Assembly: GCA_016839705.1 (NCBI GenBank)
Contig: JAEOTR010000081.1
Location: forward strand, 1 to 41,153
Length of the DNA stretch: 41,153 nt
Source: Promethearchaeota archaeon
Lineage (GTDB): Archaea; Asgardarchaeota; Lokiarchaeia; Sigyniarchaeales; SOKP01
Direction of reading: 5' to 3'
The notes beneath the pieces were generated by a model. That model did no database searches, was not told where the DNA came from, and was given only the letters and a program-made list of their open reading frames with translations. Each line of letters starts with the position of its first letter. Position 1 is the stretch's first letter. Positions 33,865-41,153 of the stretch are shown piece by piece. A program made the translations under genes and the position numbers.

Positions 33865-33982
33865 TGCGGGAAGGGAGATTTGAACTCCCGAACTCCTACG
33901 AGAATGGATTCTAAGTCCACCACCTCTAGTCGACCTTTGATTAAACCATTTCTAGTCTTTGACCAGACTTGGCGATTCCCGC
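33865..33982 (-). tRNA. tRNA-Leu(TAG) with a D-arm intron
   Basis: Acceptor GCGGGAA (33982-33976) pairs with TTCCCGC (33872-33866); discriminator A, no CCA. Class II tRNA with the long arm TTCTCGTAGGAG. The anticodon stem-loop GTGGA CTTAGAA TCCAT is intact (anticodon TAG). About 33 nt (33925-33957) interrupt the D arm between GGTCAAA and GGTG; removing them restores the D stem GCC/GGT. The intron contains a copy of the flanking exon sequence TCAAAG. Confidence 0.9.
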
Positions 33983-34152
33983 AATTTAAGAACAAATATT
34001 AGATTTAATATTTAAATAAGAAGATTTAAAATTAAAAAATTTATTATGACAAAATTCAATTTTATATGCGATTGAAATAAATGATAAAAATTTATAATAT
34101 AATATAAGAGAAAAATATTATAGTATAACACAAAAAAAATTGGGTCTTTTTG

Positions 34153-35151
34153 ATGAGTGTAAGGGATTCTTTAATAAAACATTTAACATCTATTTTACGA
34201 GCATCAGAGGGCACTATTTTGGTGCTTCTCTGTGATCAAAATGGTCTTTCCATAGCAAAGATTGGTAGAAAAAGCGATATAGACTTAAATCCAAATCAAA
34301 TTACAAGTCTAGCATCAGCTGCTTTTACGGCAAGTGAAGAAAATTGGGAAGATCTGAATATTAACGATCAAGTTATTTCCTTTTCATTTTTCGATAAGGT
34401 GTGTTTAATAACAATTAGAATTAATGAAACACTCTTAACAATTGTTCATGATTACCATAAAGAATGGCCATTAGATGCAGATAATTTAGCTGCTTCAATG
34501 TATTATTTGAAACAAAAATTGGGAGAATTTTTTGGAAATGGGAATGAAACGGAAGCAGAGATCGAGAGATTTTGTGATAAAGTGAGAAGTGCAATGTATC
34601 TTTTTGGAATGGGATCAGATGTTCCATTTGTGTCTTATACACAAGATGGTTTTGATACATCGAATTTACTTCCTGCAATTAGTACAATCTTAGATTCTCT
34701 TCAGAACCCTATCTTTATAAGATATGGATTAGTAGGGGGATCAGGGCTCACATTAGATGCGAGGGAGATTAGTGGTCAGAATTTACCTATATCCATTGAG
34801 GCTTTTTCAGCAAATGCTCATGTTGCTTTTCAAAAAATGAAAGAAGAATCTGAAGGAAGCTCAATAGGAAACCTATTATGTTATGTTGCGATATCTGGTA
34901 GAGATTCTGAAAATTTTTATGGACTAGTCGCTTGCCCTGCTGGAACATTGAAATATTCAAATATAGAGGATTCGTCCAACAATGAAGATATTTCTTTTAT
35001 TGGATTATTTGCATTAACATATGGGGGCATACCTGTTATTTGTGAATCAAGGAATATAATATATTCAATAATGCAAGTAGTGGGTAGTGAACAGACAACG
35101 GAAAACTTTATAAAATCTGTTAATGTCCTCACTAGTTTTAAATATGAATAA
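34153..35151 (+). CDS. Double roadblock/LC7-domain protein
   Basis: A protein of about 332 residues with two roadblock-like halves. The first (about 5-105) has the classic pattern: helix LIKHLTSILR, strand TILVLLCDQNGLSIAKIG, helix ITSLASAAFTASEENWEDL, then VISFSFFDKVCLITIRIN and LLTIVHDYHK. The second (about 185-320) repeats it in diverged form: FIRYGLVGGSGLTLDAREI and, near the end, ISFIGLFALTYGGIPVICES. Roadblock proteins act as platforms and regulators for small GTPases; the Ras-like GTPase upstream is the obvious candidate partner. ATG 34153 is preferred to the TTG just before it. Confidence 0.75.
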   Translation: MSVRDSLIKHLTSILRASEGTILVLLCDQNGLSIAKIGRKSDIDLNPNQITSLASAAFTASEENWEDLNINDQVISFSFFDKVCLITIRINETLLTIVHDYHKEWPLDADNLAASMYYLKQKLGEFFGNGNETEAEIERFCDKVRSAMYLFGMGSDVPFVSYTQDGFDTSNLLPAISTILDSLQNPIFIRYGLVGGSGLTLDAREISGQNLPISIEAFSANAHVAFQKMKEESEGSSIGNLLCYVAISGRDSENFYGLVACPAGTLKYSNIEDSSNNEDISFIGLFALTYGGIPVICESRNIIYSIMQVVGSEQTTENFIKSVNVLTSFKYE

Positions 35152-35217
35152 TTAACTGCTAAAATGCTTTTTTAGCTTTATTTAATATTAAAAAATTTGA
35201 GTTTCTTGATGTGAATT

Positions 35218-35670
35218 ATGACAAATTTGGCATTAATACCGAAATTATACTGTCTTCATTTTAATGAGTGTGAACCAAAAAAATGTACCGCAACCAAGTT
35301 GAATCGATTTAATCTTTTAAAAATAATTAAAAAAGTTAAGGGAAATTTAAAAAATTCGATAATTCTGAACCCTTTTGCTCAGAAGATTATTTCTATTAAT
35401 GATAGAGAATTAATATTGAGATATGGTTTGATAGTAATTGATTGTTCATGGAAAAAACTACTAAAATTAACCGAATTAGAATACAACAATTATCGAAAAT
35501 TACCTTCATTAATGGCTACCAATCCAGTAAATTATGGAAAATGGGAAAAATTAAGTTCTGCAGAAGCCTTAGCAGCCGCTCTCTTTATCACAAATTTTTA
35601 CGATTATGGCAATTTAATCCTTTCAAAATTTCCCTGGGGAATTCAATTTAAGAAGTTAAATAATTTTTAA
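35218..35670 (+). CDS. Tsr3-type rRNA aminocarboxypropyltransferase
   Basis: Enzyme adding the aminocarboxypropyl group from S-adenosylmethionine to a hypermodified base of small-subunit rRNA (m1acp3-pseudouridine in eukaryotes). The 150-residue product has the family motifs: HFNECEPKKCTATKL (18-32), ILNPFAQKIISINDRE, GLIVIDCSWKKL (about 75-86), RKLPSLMATNPVNYGKW and AEALAAALFITNF. The length is short but complete for archaeal Tsr3. It follows the roadblock gene at 66 nt on the same strand. Confidence 0.93.
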   Translation: MTNLALIPKLYCLHFNECEPKKCTATKLNRFNLLKIIKKVKGNLKNSIILNPFAQKIISINDRELILRYGLIVIDCSWKKLLKLTELEYNNYRKLPSLMATNPVNYGKWEKLSSAEALAAALFITNFYDYGNLILSKFPWGIQFKKLNNF

Positions 35671-35703
35671 AAAAATTAGAAAAAATAAAAACAAAAAAAT
35701 AAT

Positions 35704-37308
35704 TTATTCCATCCCACCCTTAGATAAAGTTGATGCTGCGATAACATCATCGATTTTAAGGATCATAGAGGAGACTTCAGTGGCGGATTGAATTGCTTGT
35801 GTTAAAATTGATAATGGTTCAAGAACTCCAAGCTTCATCATATCGTCTGGTTTTCCTGTATCTATATTTATTCCATAAGATTTCCCATCTTCAATTTCAT
35901 GTTTTGATCTCAGCTCAACAATTAAATCTACAGGGTTGTAACCCGCATTTTCAACTAGAGTTTTAGGAATTATTTCTAGAGCATTAGCAAAAATTTCAAT
36001 AGCTAATTGTTCTCTACCCCCGATTGATCTGGCATAAGCTCTCAACCTTTTGGCTAATTCTATTTCAGATGCGCCACCACCAGGTAAAATATAAGGATGC
36101 TCTATTGCAGCTTTAACGACAGATAAAGCATCATGGAGCATTCTTTCTGCTTCATCAACCACATGTTCTATTCCGGCTCTAATCAATATGCTCACCGCTT
36201 TTGGATCTGCACATTCTGATACAAAAATCATATTGTCATCTCCAATTTTTTTTTCTTCGACTTTTCCTGCATATCCTAGGTCATTCGGAGTTACTTCGAA
36301 TATATTGTTAATAATTTTCGCATTAGTTGCTCTTGCCAGCTTTTCCATATCAGATCGTTTTACTCTACGAACAGTTATTATATTTTCTTTTGCTAGAAAG
36401 TTTTGTGCTTTATCATCAACACCTTTTTGGCAAAAGACTACATTTGCACCAAGTTCTTTTAATTTTAATACGCGATTTTTTAGCATATTTGCCTCTTCTT
36501 CAAGGAATTTATTAATTTGATCAGGGGTTTGCACTCTTATTTCAGCATCAAACTCAGTTTTTTCTACTTCTAATGAAGAATTAATCAAGGCGATTTTGGC
36601 ATTTTTTATTGATTTCGGCATCATAGGATGGACAATTTCCTTATCTACAATTATTCCATCAATGCTGCTAGTATCTAGGAGACTTTTTCCCTCTTTTTTA
36701 ATAACTTGAATTTGATCTAAATCGATTATTATATTTTCTCCACGTTTCTCTTTAATTTGACTTACTGTTTTGACTGCGATACCTGCTATATGACTCTTTA
36801 CACCAGATATTAATTTACTATTCATAGATGTTTCTGCAACTTTCAATAGTGTCTCTTTATCGTTAGGGTCTATCTTAATTGCTAAGTCCTGTAGTAGTTC
36901 TTTACTTTTTAATAGAGATTTTCTATATCCTCGAAAAATTATAGTTGGATGGACGGATTGTTCCATTAATTCTTGTGCTAGATTTAATAGCTCTCCTGAA
37001 ATAATAACACTAGTTGTTGTCCCATCTCCAACTTTCTTGTCTTGTGTTTTAGCAACCTCAACTATCATTTTAGCTGCGGGGTGTTCAACATCAATAGTGT
37101 CTAATATTGTTGCACCATCATTAGTAATTGTGACATCTCCTAAAGAATCAACTAACATTTTATCCATACCTTTTGGTCCAAGTGTGGTTCTAACGGCTTC
37201 AGCAACTGCTTTTGCAGCGGCAATATTGTTTTTTTGAGCATCTTTTCCTCGTTTCCTTTCTGTCCCTTCTTTTAATATGAGGATTGGGACACCAGATAAT
37301 TGTGCCAT
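35704..37308 (-). CDS. Thermosome (group II chaperonin) subunit
   Basis: ATP-driven protein-folding chamber subunit, homologous to eukaryotic CCT. The 534-residue product is full length. Seen: [23 protein letters not shown] (about 58-65), [15 protein letters not shown] (about 92-106) and, in the C-terminal equatorial domain, [14 protein letters not shown]. The C-terminus lacks the long Gly-Met repeat of some thermosomes. A strong TATA box lies just upstream. Only one subunit gene is seen in the window; others may exist elsewhere. Confidence 0.97.
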   Translation of the reverse strand: MAQLSGVPILILKEGTERKRGKDAQKNNIAAAKAVAEAVRTTLGPKGMDKMLVDSLGDVTITNDGATILDTIDVEHPAAKMIVEVAKTQDKKVGDGTTTSVIISGELLNLAQELMEQSVHPTIIFRGYRKSLLKSKELLQDLAIKIDPNDKETLLKVAETSMNSKLISGVKSHIAGIAVKTVSQIKEKRGENIIIDLDQIQVIKKEGKSLLDTSSIDGIIVDKEIVHPMMPKSIKNAKIALINSSLEVEKTEFDAEIRVQTPDQINKFLEEEANMLKNRVLKLKELGANVVFCQKGVDDKAQNFLAKENIITVRRVKRSDMEKLARATNAKIINNIFEVTPNDLGYAGKVEEKKIGDDNMIFVSECADPKAVSILIRAGIEHVVDEAERMLHDALSVVKAAIEHPYILPGGGASEIELAKRLRAYARSIGGREQLAIEIFANALEIIPKTLVENAGYNPVDLIVELRSKHEIEDGKSYGINIDTGKPDDMMKLGVLEPLSILTQAIQSATEVSSMILKIDDVIAASTLSKGGME

Positions 37309-37345
37309 TTCTTATTCACTTTTTGATAGTAATGTTTATACTTTT

Positions 37346-37354
37346 CTTTATATA
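37346..37354 (-). promoter_or_regulatory. TATA box for thermosome
   Basis: Minus-strand CTATATAAAG lies about 38-46 nt upstream of the thermosome ATG, predicting a short leader of about 15 nt. Purines upstream of the box could be a BRE. The other half of this 294-nt divergent gap shows no clear element for the HerA-type gene. Confidence 0.55.
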
Positions 37355-37602
37355 GATCTCTAAGTCATAAAATTAAAAAACTTTACGAAATATCCATAAG
37401 TTTGATTTATAATATCTCTATTTATAAATCTGAAGTAGATTAAATTTAAAGGATGATGGGTACTAGAATTAAATTATCGAAGATATGTTAATTTTACTGT
37501 TTTATTACCTTAGGGTAAGATTTTAGTATATTCTTAAGAAGTTAGGAATTTATTGTGGTTTTTAATACTACAAGATAATAAAGAAATAAAACTCTTATTT
37601 TT

Positions 37603-39375
37603 ATGATAACGTTCTTAATATTTCTAAGCATTAGTATTATTGGTTTAATCTTTAATATTATTGTATATTTAAATCAAGAATCCTGTTATAGTAGTACTTC
37701 TTATAAACTATTGCTAATCATTTTTTTGATAAGCTCAACAATATTTCTTTGTTTGAATTTACCATACTTTATCATTAATGATTCAAAGTTATTTTTAGAA
37801 ATTAGTCATGAAGTTATTCTTCCCACAATCTTATTTAATTTATCAATTATCTTTTATTTCTCATCTATCATATTAAATATATTAGTATTTTTCGAGGTTG
37901 ATAAAAACATTGTCAATTTAGAAAAACCTTCACGTTTAATTTCAAAAAAGGGTGAAATCCCAATAGGGAGAATTTTAAAAGGAAAAATTAGAAAACAAAA
38001 GTTTCTCTTATCGTTAAAGGATCTCGAGAAGCATATGTTCATATGCGGAGCTACAGGAACAGGAAAAAGTAATTTTCTTATGAATTTCTTAATTAATTTT
38101 TCAAAAATTTTTAAAATACCTTTTTTTCTAGTAGAATTTAAAGGAGAATATCATTTTTTACAAAAAAGGATTGAAGATGTACTTATTTTTTGGCCAGGAG
38201 AGAATTTCTCTATCAATATTTTTAATCCAGGAGGGGCTAACCCTACGATCCATGCTGAACGAATTTTTGACATTTTAAAAAGTGGGCAGTTTTTAGATGA
38301 AAAAACTGAATTCTCTCCACAGATGGAAAAAGTAATGGTTGAGATATTAATCAAAGTCTGTCAAGATGATGAATATCAGAATTGGGAAGGATTTGAAAAT
38401 CTATGCACTATATATCAGAAAGAAAACAGGAATAATATTCCTATGTTAAATCAAACGCTTATTAGTATTAAAAATAGAATCAGAAGATTCTCCAGTGGAC
38501 CTTTAAAGGCACTCTTTGAAGGAAATAATGATATAAACATTGATGAGTTATTCGAGAGAAATATTTTGCTAGACTTAAGCTCAATTATCCGTTTAGGTGG
38601 TGAAAAAGAAGATGCACTCTTCTTTTTAAATATGGTGCTTAAATATTTATGGGATAAAAATTTGATGAAGGGTGCCACTGGTTTTAAGGGAATTAAACAT
38701 CTTACTATAATCGAGGATGCTCAATATTTCGCTCCTCAAGATTTAGTAAAAAAAAGTAAAATAACTACATATCTTGAAGATATTGCTTTACTACAAAGAG
38801 GGACTGGGGAATGCTTAATAAGCTTAGCTACTCGCCCAGATATAAGCAAAGATATCCTAGCAAATAACGGGATTGTATTAACTTTTAAAAGTCATATAGA
38901 AAAAGAAATAATGTGTGAATTATTAAATCTTGACTCAGAAAACAAAGGAATTTTATCTGGTTTAGAAGAAGGTCAGTGTATTATAAGAGTAAATTCGATT
39001 AAAGAACCATTCCTATTAGATATACCTTACGTTGAGCATAATACTTTAGGTTTTTCAGAAATATATAAGAATAATAAGAGTATTTTGGAAGAGAATAAGC
39101 AAGAAGTAGACCCTATAAAAAATTTTAAAAAATCCATGTTTGGTGCCCATTTTAAAAAGGTTTCTAATTTATTTAAGAGCGTTTTCTATTCGAGGTTAAA
39201 AATAATTGGTAAGAAAAAAAAAAAAGGAGAAAAATCTTTTAATCATCAAATCTATGTAAAAGATTTATTAGAATCAGAGAAAAATATTTCCCTGAATGAT
39301 CTAGAGGAAAGAGCCTTCGAAGATCTAGAAAAATATATTACATCTTTAGATAAGATGCAAAAGGAAAAGGAATAA
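37603..39375 (+). CDS. Membrane-anchored HerA/VirD4-type ATPase
   Basis: A 590-residue protein with about three N-terminal transmembrane segments (about 1-22, 35-58, 70-98), then a HerA/FtsK-superfamily ATPase. Seen: Walker A CGATGTGKSNF (about 148-158), VEFKGEYHFL after the first strand, Walker B-like HLTIIEDAQYFAP (about 366-378), and a later arginine-containing LATRPDISKDI (sensor-like). The C-terminal 100 residues are charged. HerA partners NurA, and typical HerA is soluble; a membrane anchor suggests DNA or polymer movement at the membrane or a VirD4-like coupling role. No conjugation gene is nearby. Close spacing (23 nt) links it to the next gene. Confidence 0.75.
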   Translation: MITFLIFLSISIIGLIFNIIVYLNQESCYSSTSYKLLLIIFLISSTIFLCLNLPYFIINDSKLFLEISHEVILPTILFNLSIIFYFSSIILNILVFFEVDKNIVNLEKPSRLISKKGEIPIGRILKGKIRKQKFLLSLKDLEKHMFICGATGTGKSNFLMNFLINFSKIFKIPFFLVEFKGEYHFLQKRIEDVLIFWPGENFSINIFNPGGANPTIHAERIFDILKSGQFLDEKTEFSPQMEKVMVEILIKVCQDDEYQNWEGFENLCTIYQKENRNNIPMLNQTLISIKNRIRRFSSGPLKALFEGNNDINIDELFERNILLDLSSIIRLGGEKEDALFFLNMVLKYLWDKNLMKGATGFKGIKHLTIIEDAQYFAPQDLVKKSKITTYLEDIALLQRGTGECLISLATRPDISKDILANNGIVLTFKSHIEKEIMCELLNLDSENKGILSGLEEGQCIIRVNSIKEPFLLDIPYVEHNTLGFSEIYKNNKSILEENKQEVDPIKNFKKSMFGAHFKKVSNLFKSVFYSRLKIIGKKKKKGEKSFNHQIYVKDLLESEKNISLNDLEERAFEDLEKYITSLDKMQKEKE

Positions 39376-39398
39376 ATTATAAACGATAATAATTCAAT

Positions 39399-40619
39399 AT
39401 GCATATGACATTCACTATAGGAATAATAGGAAAACCTAGTAGTGGAAAAACTACATTCTTGAATGCTGCCTGTTTGACAAACGCCAAAGTTAGTGAGTTA
39501 CCATTTACTACAATTGATCCTAATCGAGGGGTTGCTTATGTAAAAACAAAATGTGTTTGTAATGATTTAAACGTAGAAGATAATCCTAAAAACTCGCTTT
39601 GTATAGATGGGTTTCGCTTCATTCCCATTAATATGTTAGATGTTGCAGGACTAGTCCCTGATGCTCATAAAGGTAAAGGTTTAGGGAATAAGTTTTTGAA
39701 TGATTTAATCAAAGCGGATGTTCTTTTACACATTGTAGATATTTCTGGATCGCTTGATAAATCGGGTAATATCGTTTCCTTGGGTAAAACTGACCCTTTT
39801 GATGATATATTATTCTTAGAGAACGAAATAAATTTGTGGTTTAAAAGTATTATTGAGAGAGAGGATTGGAATAAATTCACTAAGGTTATGGTAACCGAAA
39901 AAAGAAAAATTGTTGAAAGCTTGTATGAAAGACTCTCAGGATTGAAAATTAATAAAACCCAGATAATTTTAACATTGAAAAATTCTAAACTTGATAATAA
40001 AAATCCTTCCTCTTGGACAGAATTGGATCTACTCCTTTTTTCAGAAACTTTAAGAAAAATATCTAAACCCACTTTGATTGTGGCTAATAAAATTGATAAA
40101 CAAACTAGTGAGAAGAATTTAATAGATTTAAAAAAAAACTATAATGGACCTATTATTCCCTGTAGTGCTTTAGCAGAACATTTATTACGAGAATATCATG
40201 AAAAAAAGATTATCAAATATATTCCTGGTTCTGATGATTTTGAATTAATCAATGAACAGCATTTAAAAGTAAATGAATTAGAAGCATTAAATAAAATAAA
40301 AAAGAAAATTTTAATACCATTTAACGGTACTGGCATTCAAAATGTTTTGAATTATGCTTCAAGTAATATAGCTGATCAAATTTGTGTATATCCTGTATCA
40401 GATATTAACACATTTTCGGATAACAAGGAAAATATTTTACCAGATGCATTTCTTGTTAAAAAAGGTACACGATTAAGAGATTTTGTAAGAGATAAAATTC
40501 ATAGTGATTTAGCAGAGAATTTTATGTTTGGGATTGATGCAAAAACTAAAAAACGATTAGGGGAAAATTATGAGTTACAAGATAAAGATGTAATAAAGAT
40601 TGTTACCTCAAACAGGTAA
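39399..40619 (+). CDS. YchF/OLA1-like OBG-family GTPase
   Basis: A 406-residue TRAFAC GTPase of the Obg/YchF class. Seen: G1 GKPSSGKTTF (about 12-21), G2 region TTIDPNRGVAYV, G3 DVAGLVPDAHKGKGLGNKFL (about 82-101), G4 ANKIDK (about 228-233) and a C-terminal TGS domain (ILPDAFLVKKGTRLRDFVRD, then ELQDKDVIKIV). The layout matches archaeal YchF relatives, which bind ribosomes; the exact nucleotide specificity cannot be read, though NKID favours GTP. A second ATG two codons in is possible. It lies 23 nt after the HerA-type gene. Confidence 0.9.
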   Translation: MHMTFTIGIIGKPSSGKTTFLNAACLTNAKVSELPFTTIDPNRGVAYVKTKCVCNDLNVEDNPKNSLCIDGFRFIPINMLDVAGLVPDAHKGKGLGNKFLNDLIKADVLLHIVDISGSLDKSGNIVSLGKTDPFDDILFLENEINLWFKSIIEREDWNKFTKVMVTEKRKIVESLYERLSGLKINKTQIILTLKNSKLDNKNPSSWTELDLLLFSETLRKISKPTLIVANKIDKQTSEKNLIDLKKNYNGPIIPCSALAEHLLREYHEKKIIKYIPGSDDFELINEQHLKVNELEALNKIKKKILIPFNGTGIQNVLNYASSNIADQICVYPVSDINTFSDNKENILPDAFLVKKGTRLRDFVRDKIHSDLAENFMFGIDAKTKKRLGENYELQDKDVIKIVTSNR

Positions 40620-40631
40620 TATCTCAAATTT

Positions 40632-40787
40632 TCACTTTTCTTGTTTTGAACTAAGGAGAATATAAACTAATATTATAATTAGTAGGATAATCCCTAAAGT
40701 GACTATGATAAAATTAAATACTTCTAAATCATCTGTAGTTTGAAAAAGAAACAAGACCAATAATAGAATTAAAATATTTAATTTCAT
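40632..40787 (-). CDS. Small membrane protein, 51 residues
   Basis: A short reading frame on the minus strand, MKLNILILLLVLFLFQTTDD, then LEVFNFIIVTLGIILLIIIL and VYILLSSKQEK. It has a hydrophobic N-terminus like a signal or first membrane helix, a short acidic turn, and a second membrane helix ending in a lysine-containing tail. No family is recognised. It lies between the convergent YchF-like gene and tRNA-Ala. Such a composition is unlikely for random AT-rich sequence, but no ribosome-binding site is seen. Confidence 0.5.
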   Translation of the reverse strand: MKLNILILLLVLFLFQTTDDLEVFNFIIVTLGIILLIIILVYILLSSKQEK

Positions 40788-40858
40788 AATAATGCATATT
40801 TAATGGAAAATTATAAAATTTCTTATTTTCAAGGAAAACTAAAGTTATCATAATTAAG

Positions 40859-40960
40859 TGGACCTGACGGGAATTGAACCCGTGACCTCTTGAGTGCAAC
40901 ACTTGCACCAAGCGGATTGCTTGTAATGTGTCAAGCGATCTTCCACTGATCTACAGGCCC
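40859..40960 (-). tRNA. tRNA-Ala(TGC) with an anticodon-loop intron
   Basis: Acceptor GGGCCTG (40960-40954) pairs with CAGGTCC (40866-40860); discriminator A, no CCA. Removing 30 nt (40900-40929) between C32 and T33 gives stem CTTGA, loop CTTGCAC and stem TCAAG with anticodon TGC. A bulge-helix-bulge is possible, with exon CTTG and intron CAAG as central helix and bulges ACA and TGT. It lies 73 nt downstream of the 16S 3' end on the same strand, the usual archaeal spacer position. Confidence 0.93.
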
Positions 40961-41031
40961 AAAGTTAAAAAATAAGAGAAGAATGTTTATTAAAACCCTT
41001 CAATTCAGAAATTCCTTTTTTATTTAAAAAA

Positions 41032-41153
<122 letters not shown>

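Noticed and set aside
36188..37237. Plus-strand frames opposite the thermosome gene
   Set aside because: Antisense to a conserved chaperonin, with no recognisable protein pattern.
40729..40911. A 60-codon minus-strand frame across tRNA-Ala
   Set aside because: It overlaps the tRNA gene and its intron and has no family resemblance.

Overview
This is an AT-rich archaeal window that looks like an Asgard archaeon, probably of the Lokiarchaeia type. The core genes are archaeal: aRF1, TFB, aIF2-beta, aIF1, NMD3, Rio1, Dim2/Pno1, thermosome, RPA-like OB-fold proteins, RpoP and the archaeal CoA enzymes. Alongside them sit a Ras/Rab-like small GTPase, a double roadblock protein, a second roadblock-like protein and a RING-like zinc protein, a mix typical of Asgards. 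The lineage is inferred from gene content, not from a tree.

The window is bounded by pieces of two rRNA genes on the minus strand: the 5' end of 23S at the left edge and the 3' end of 16S at the right edge, with tRNA-Ala(TGC) just downstream of 16S. The tRNA keeps its usual archaeal place after 16S, but about 40 kb of protein genes separate it from 23S. The rRNA operon is therefore split here, and both rRNA fragments run off the window.

Left part (1-9430): 23S start; a strongly structured RNA candidate (about 260-505); a degenerate 12-nt repeat; DUF72; ketopantoate reductase; a RimI-like acetyltransferase; phosphopantothenate synthetase; aRF1; a Get3/ArsA ATPase; a TtuA/Ncs6-type tRNA thiolase; and a membrane site-2 protease. 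Next (9700-13820) come initiator tRNA, an RPA32-like protein and a compact translation and ribosome-biogenesis operon (aIF2-beta, DUF424, NMD3, Rio1, Dim2). Then (13820-18450) FtsZ, an operon of an aberrant fold-III PLP decarboxylase with a GT4 glycosyltransferase, and a SWIM protein.

Middle (18490-29390): a YkgJ-type cysteine cluster protein, PAC2, RpoP (too short for routine ORF calling), TFB, a zinc-finger protein, the roadblock-like protein, a possible proteasome-assembly chaperone, a doubly interrupted tRNA-Leu(CAA), UMP kinase, pantoate kinase, P5C reductase, MfnB, the RING-like protein and a HisA-like protein. Right part (29560-41153): RPA, an aIF1 whose only sensible start is ATT, the small GTPase, a cluster of three intron-containing tRNAs, the double roadblock protein, Tsr3, thermosome, a membrane-anchored HerA-type ATPase, a YchF-like GTPase, a tiny membrane protein, tRNA-Ala and 16S.

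Functionally the window is mostly housekeeping: translation, rRNA maturation, proteostasis, replication and CoA synthesis (ketopantoate reductase, pantoate kinase and phosphopantothenate synthetase are all present). The most unusual features are that all six tRNA genes contain introns (eight in total, mostly at non-canonical positions), the split rRNA operon, the structured RNA near 23S and the ATT-started aIF1. No mobile element, CRISPR array or phage gene was seen.
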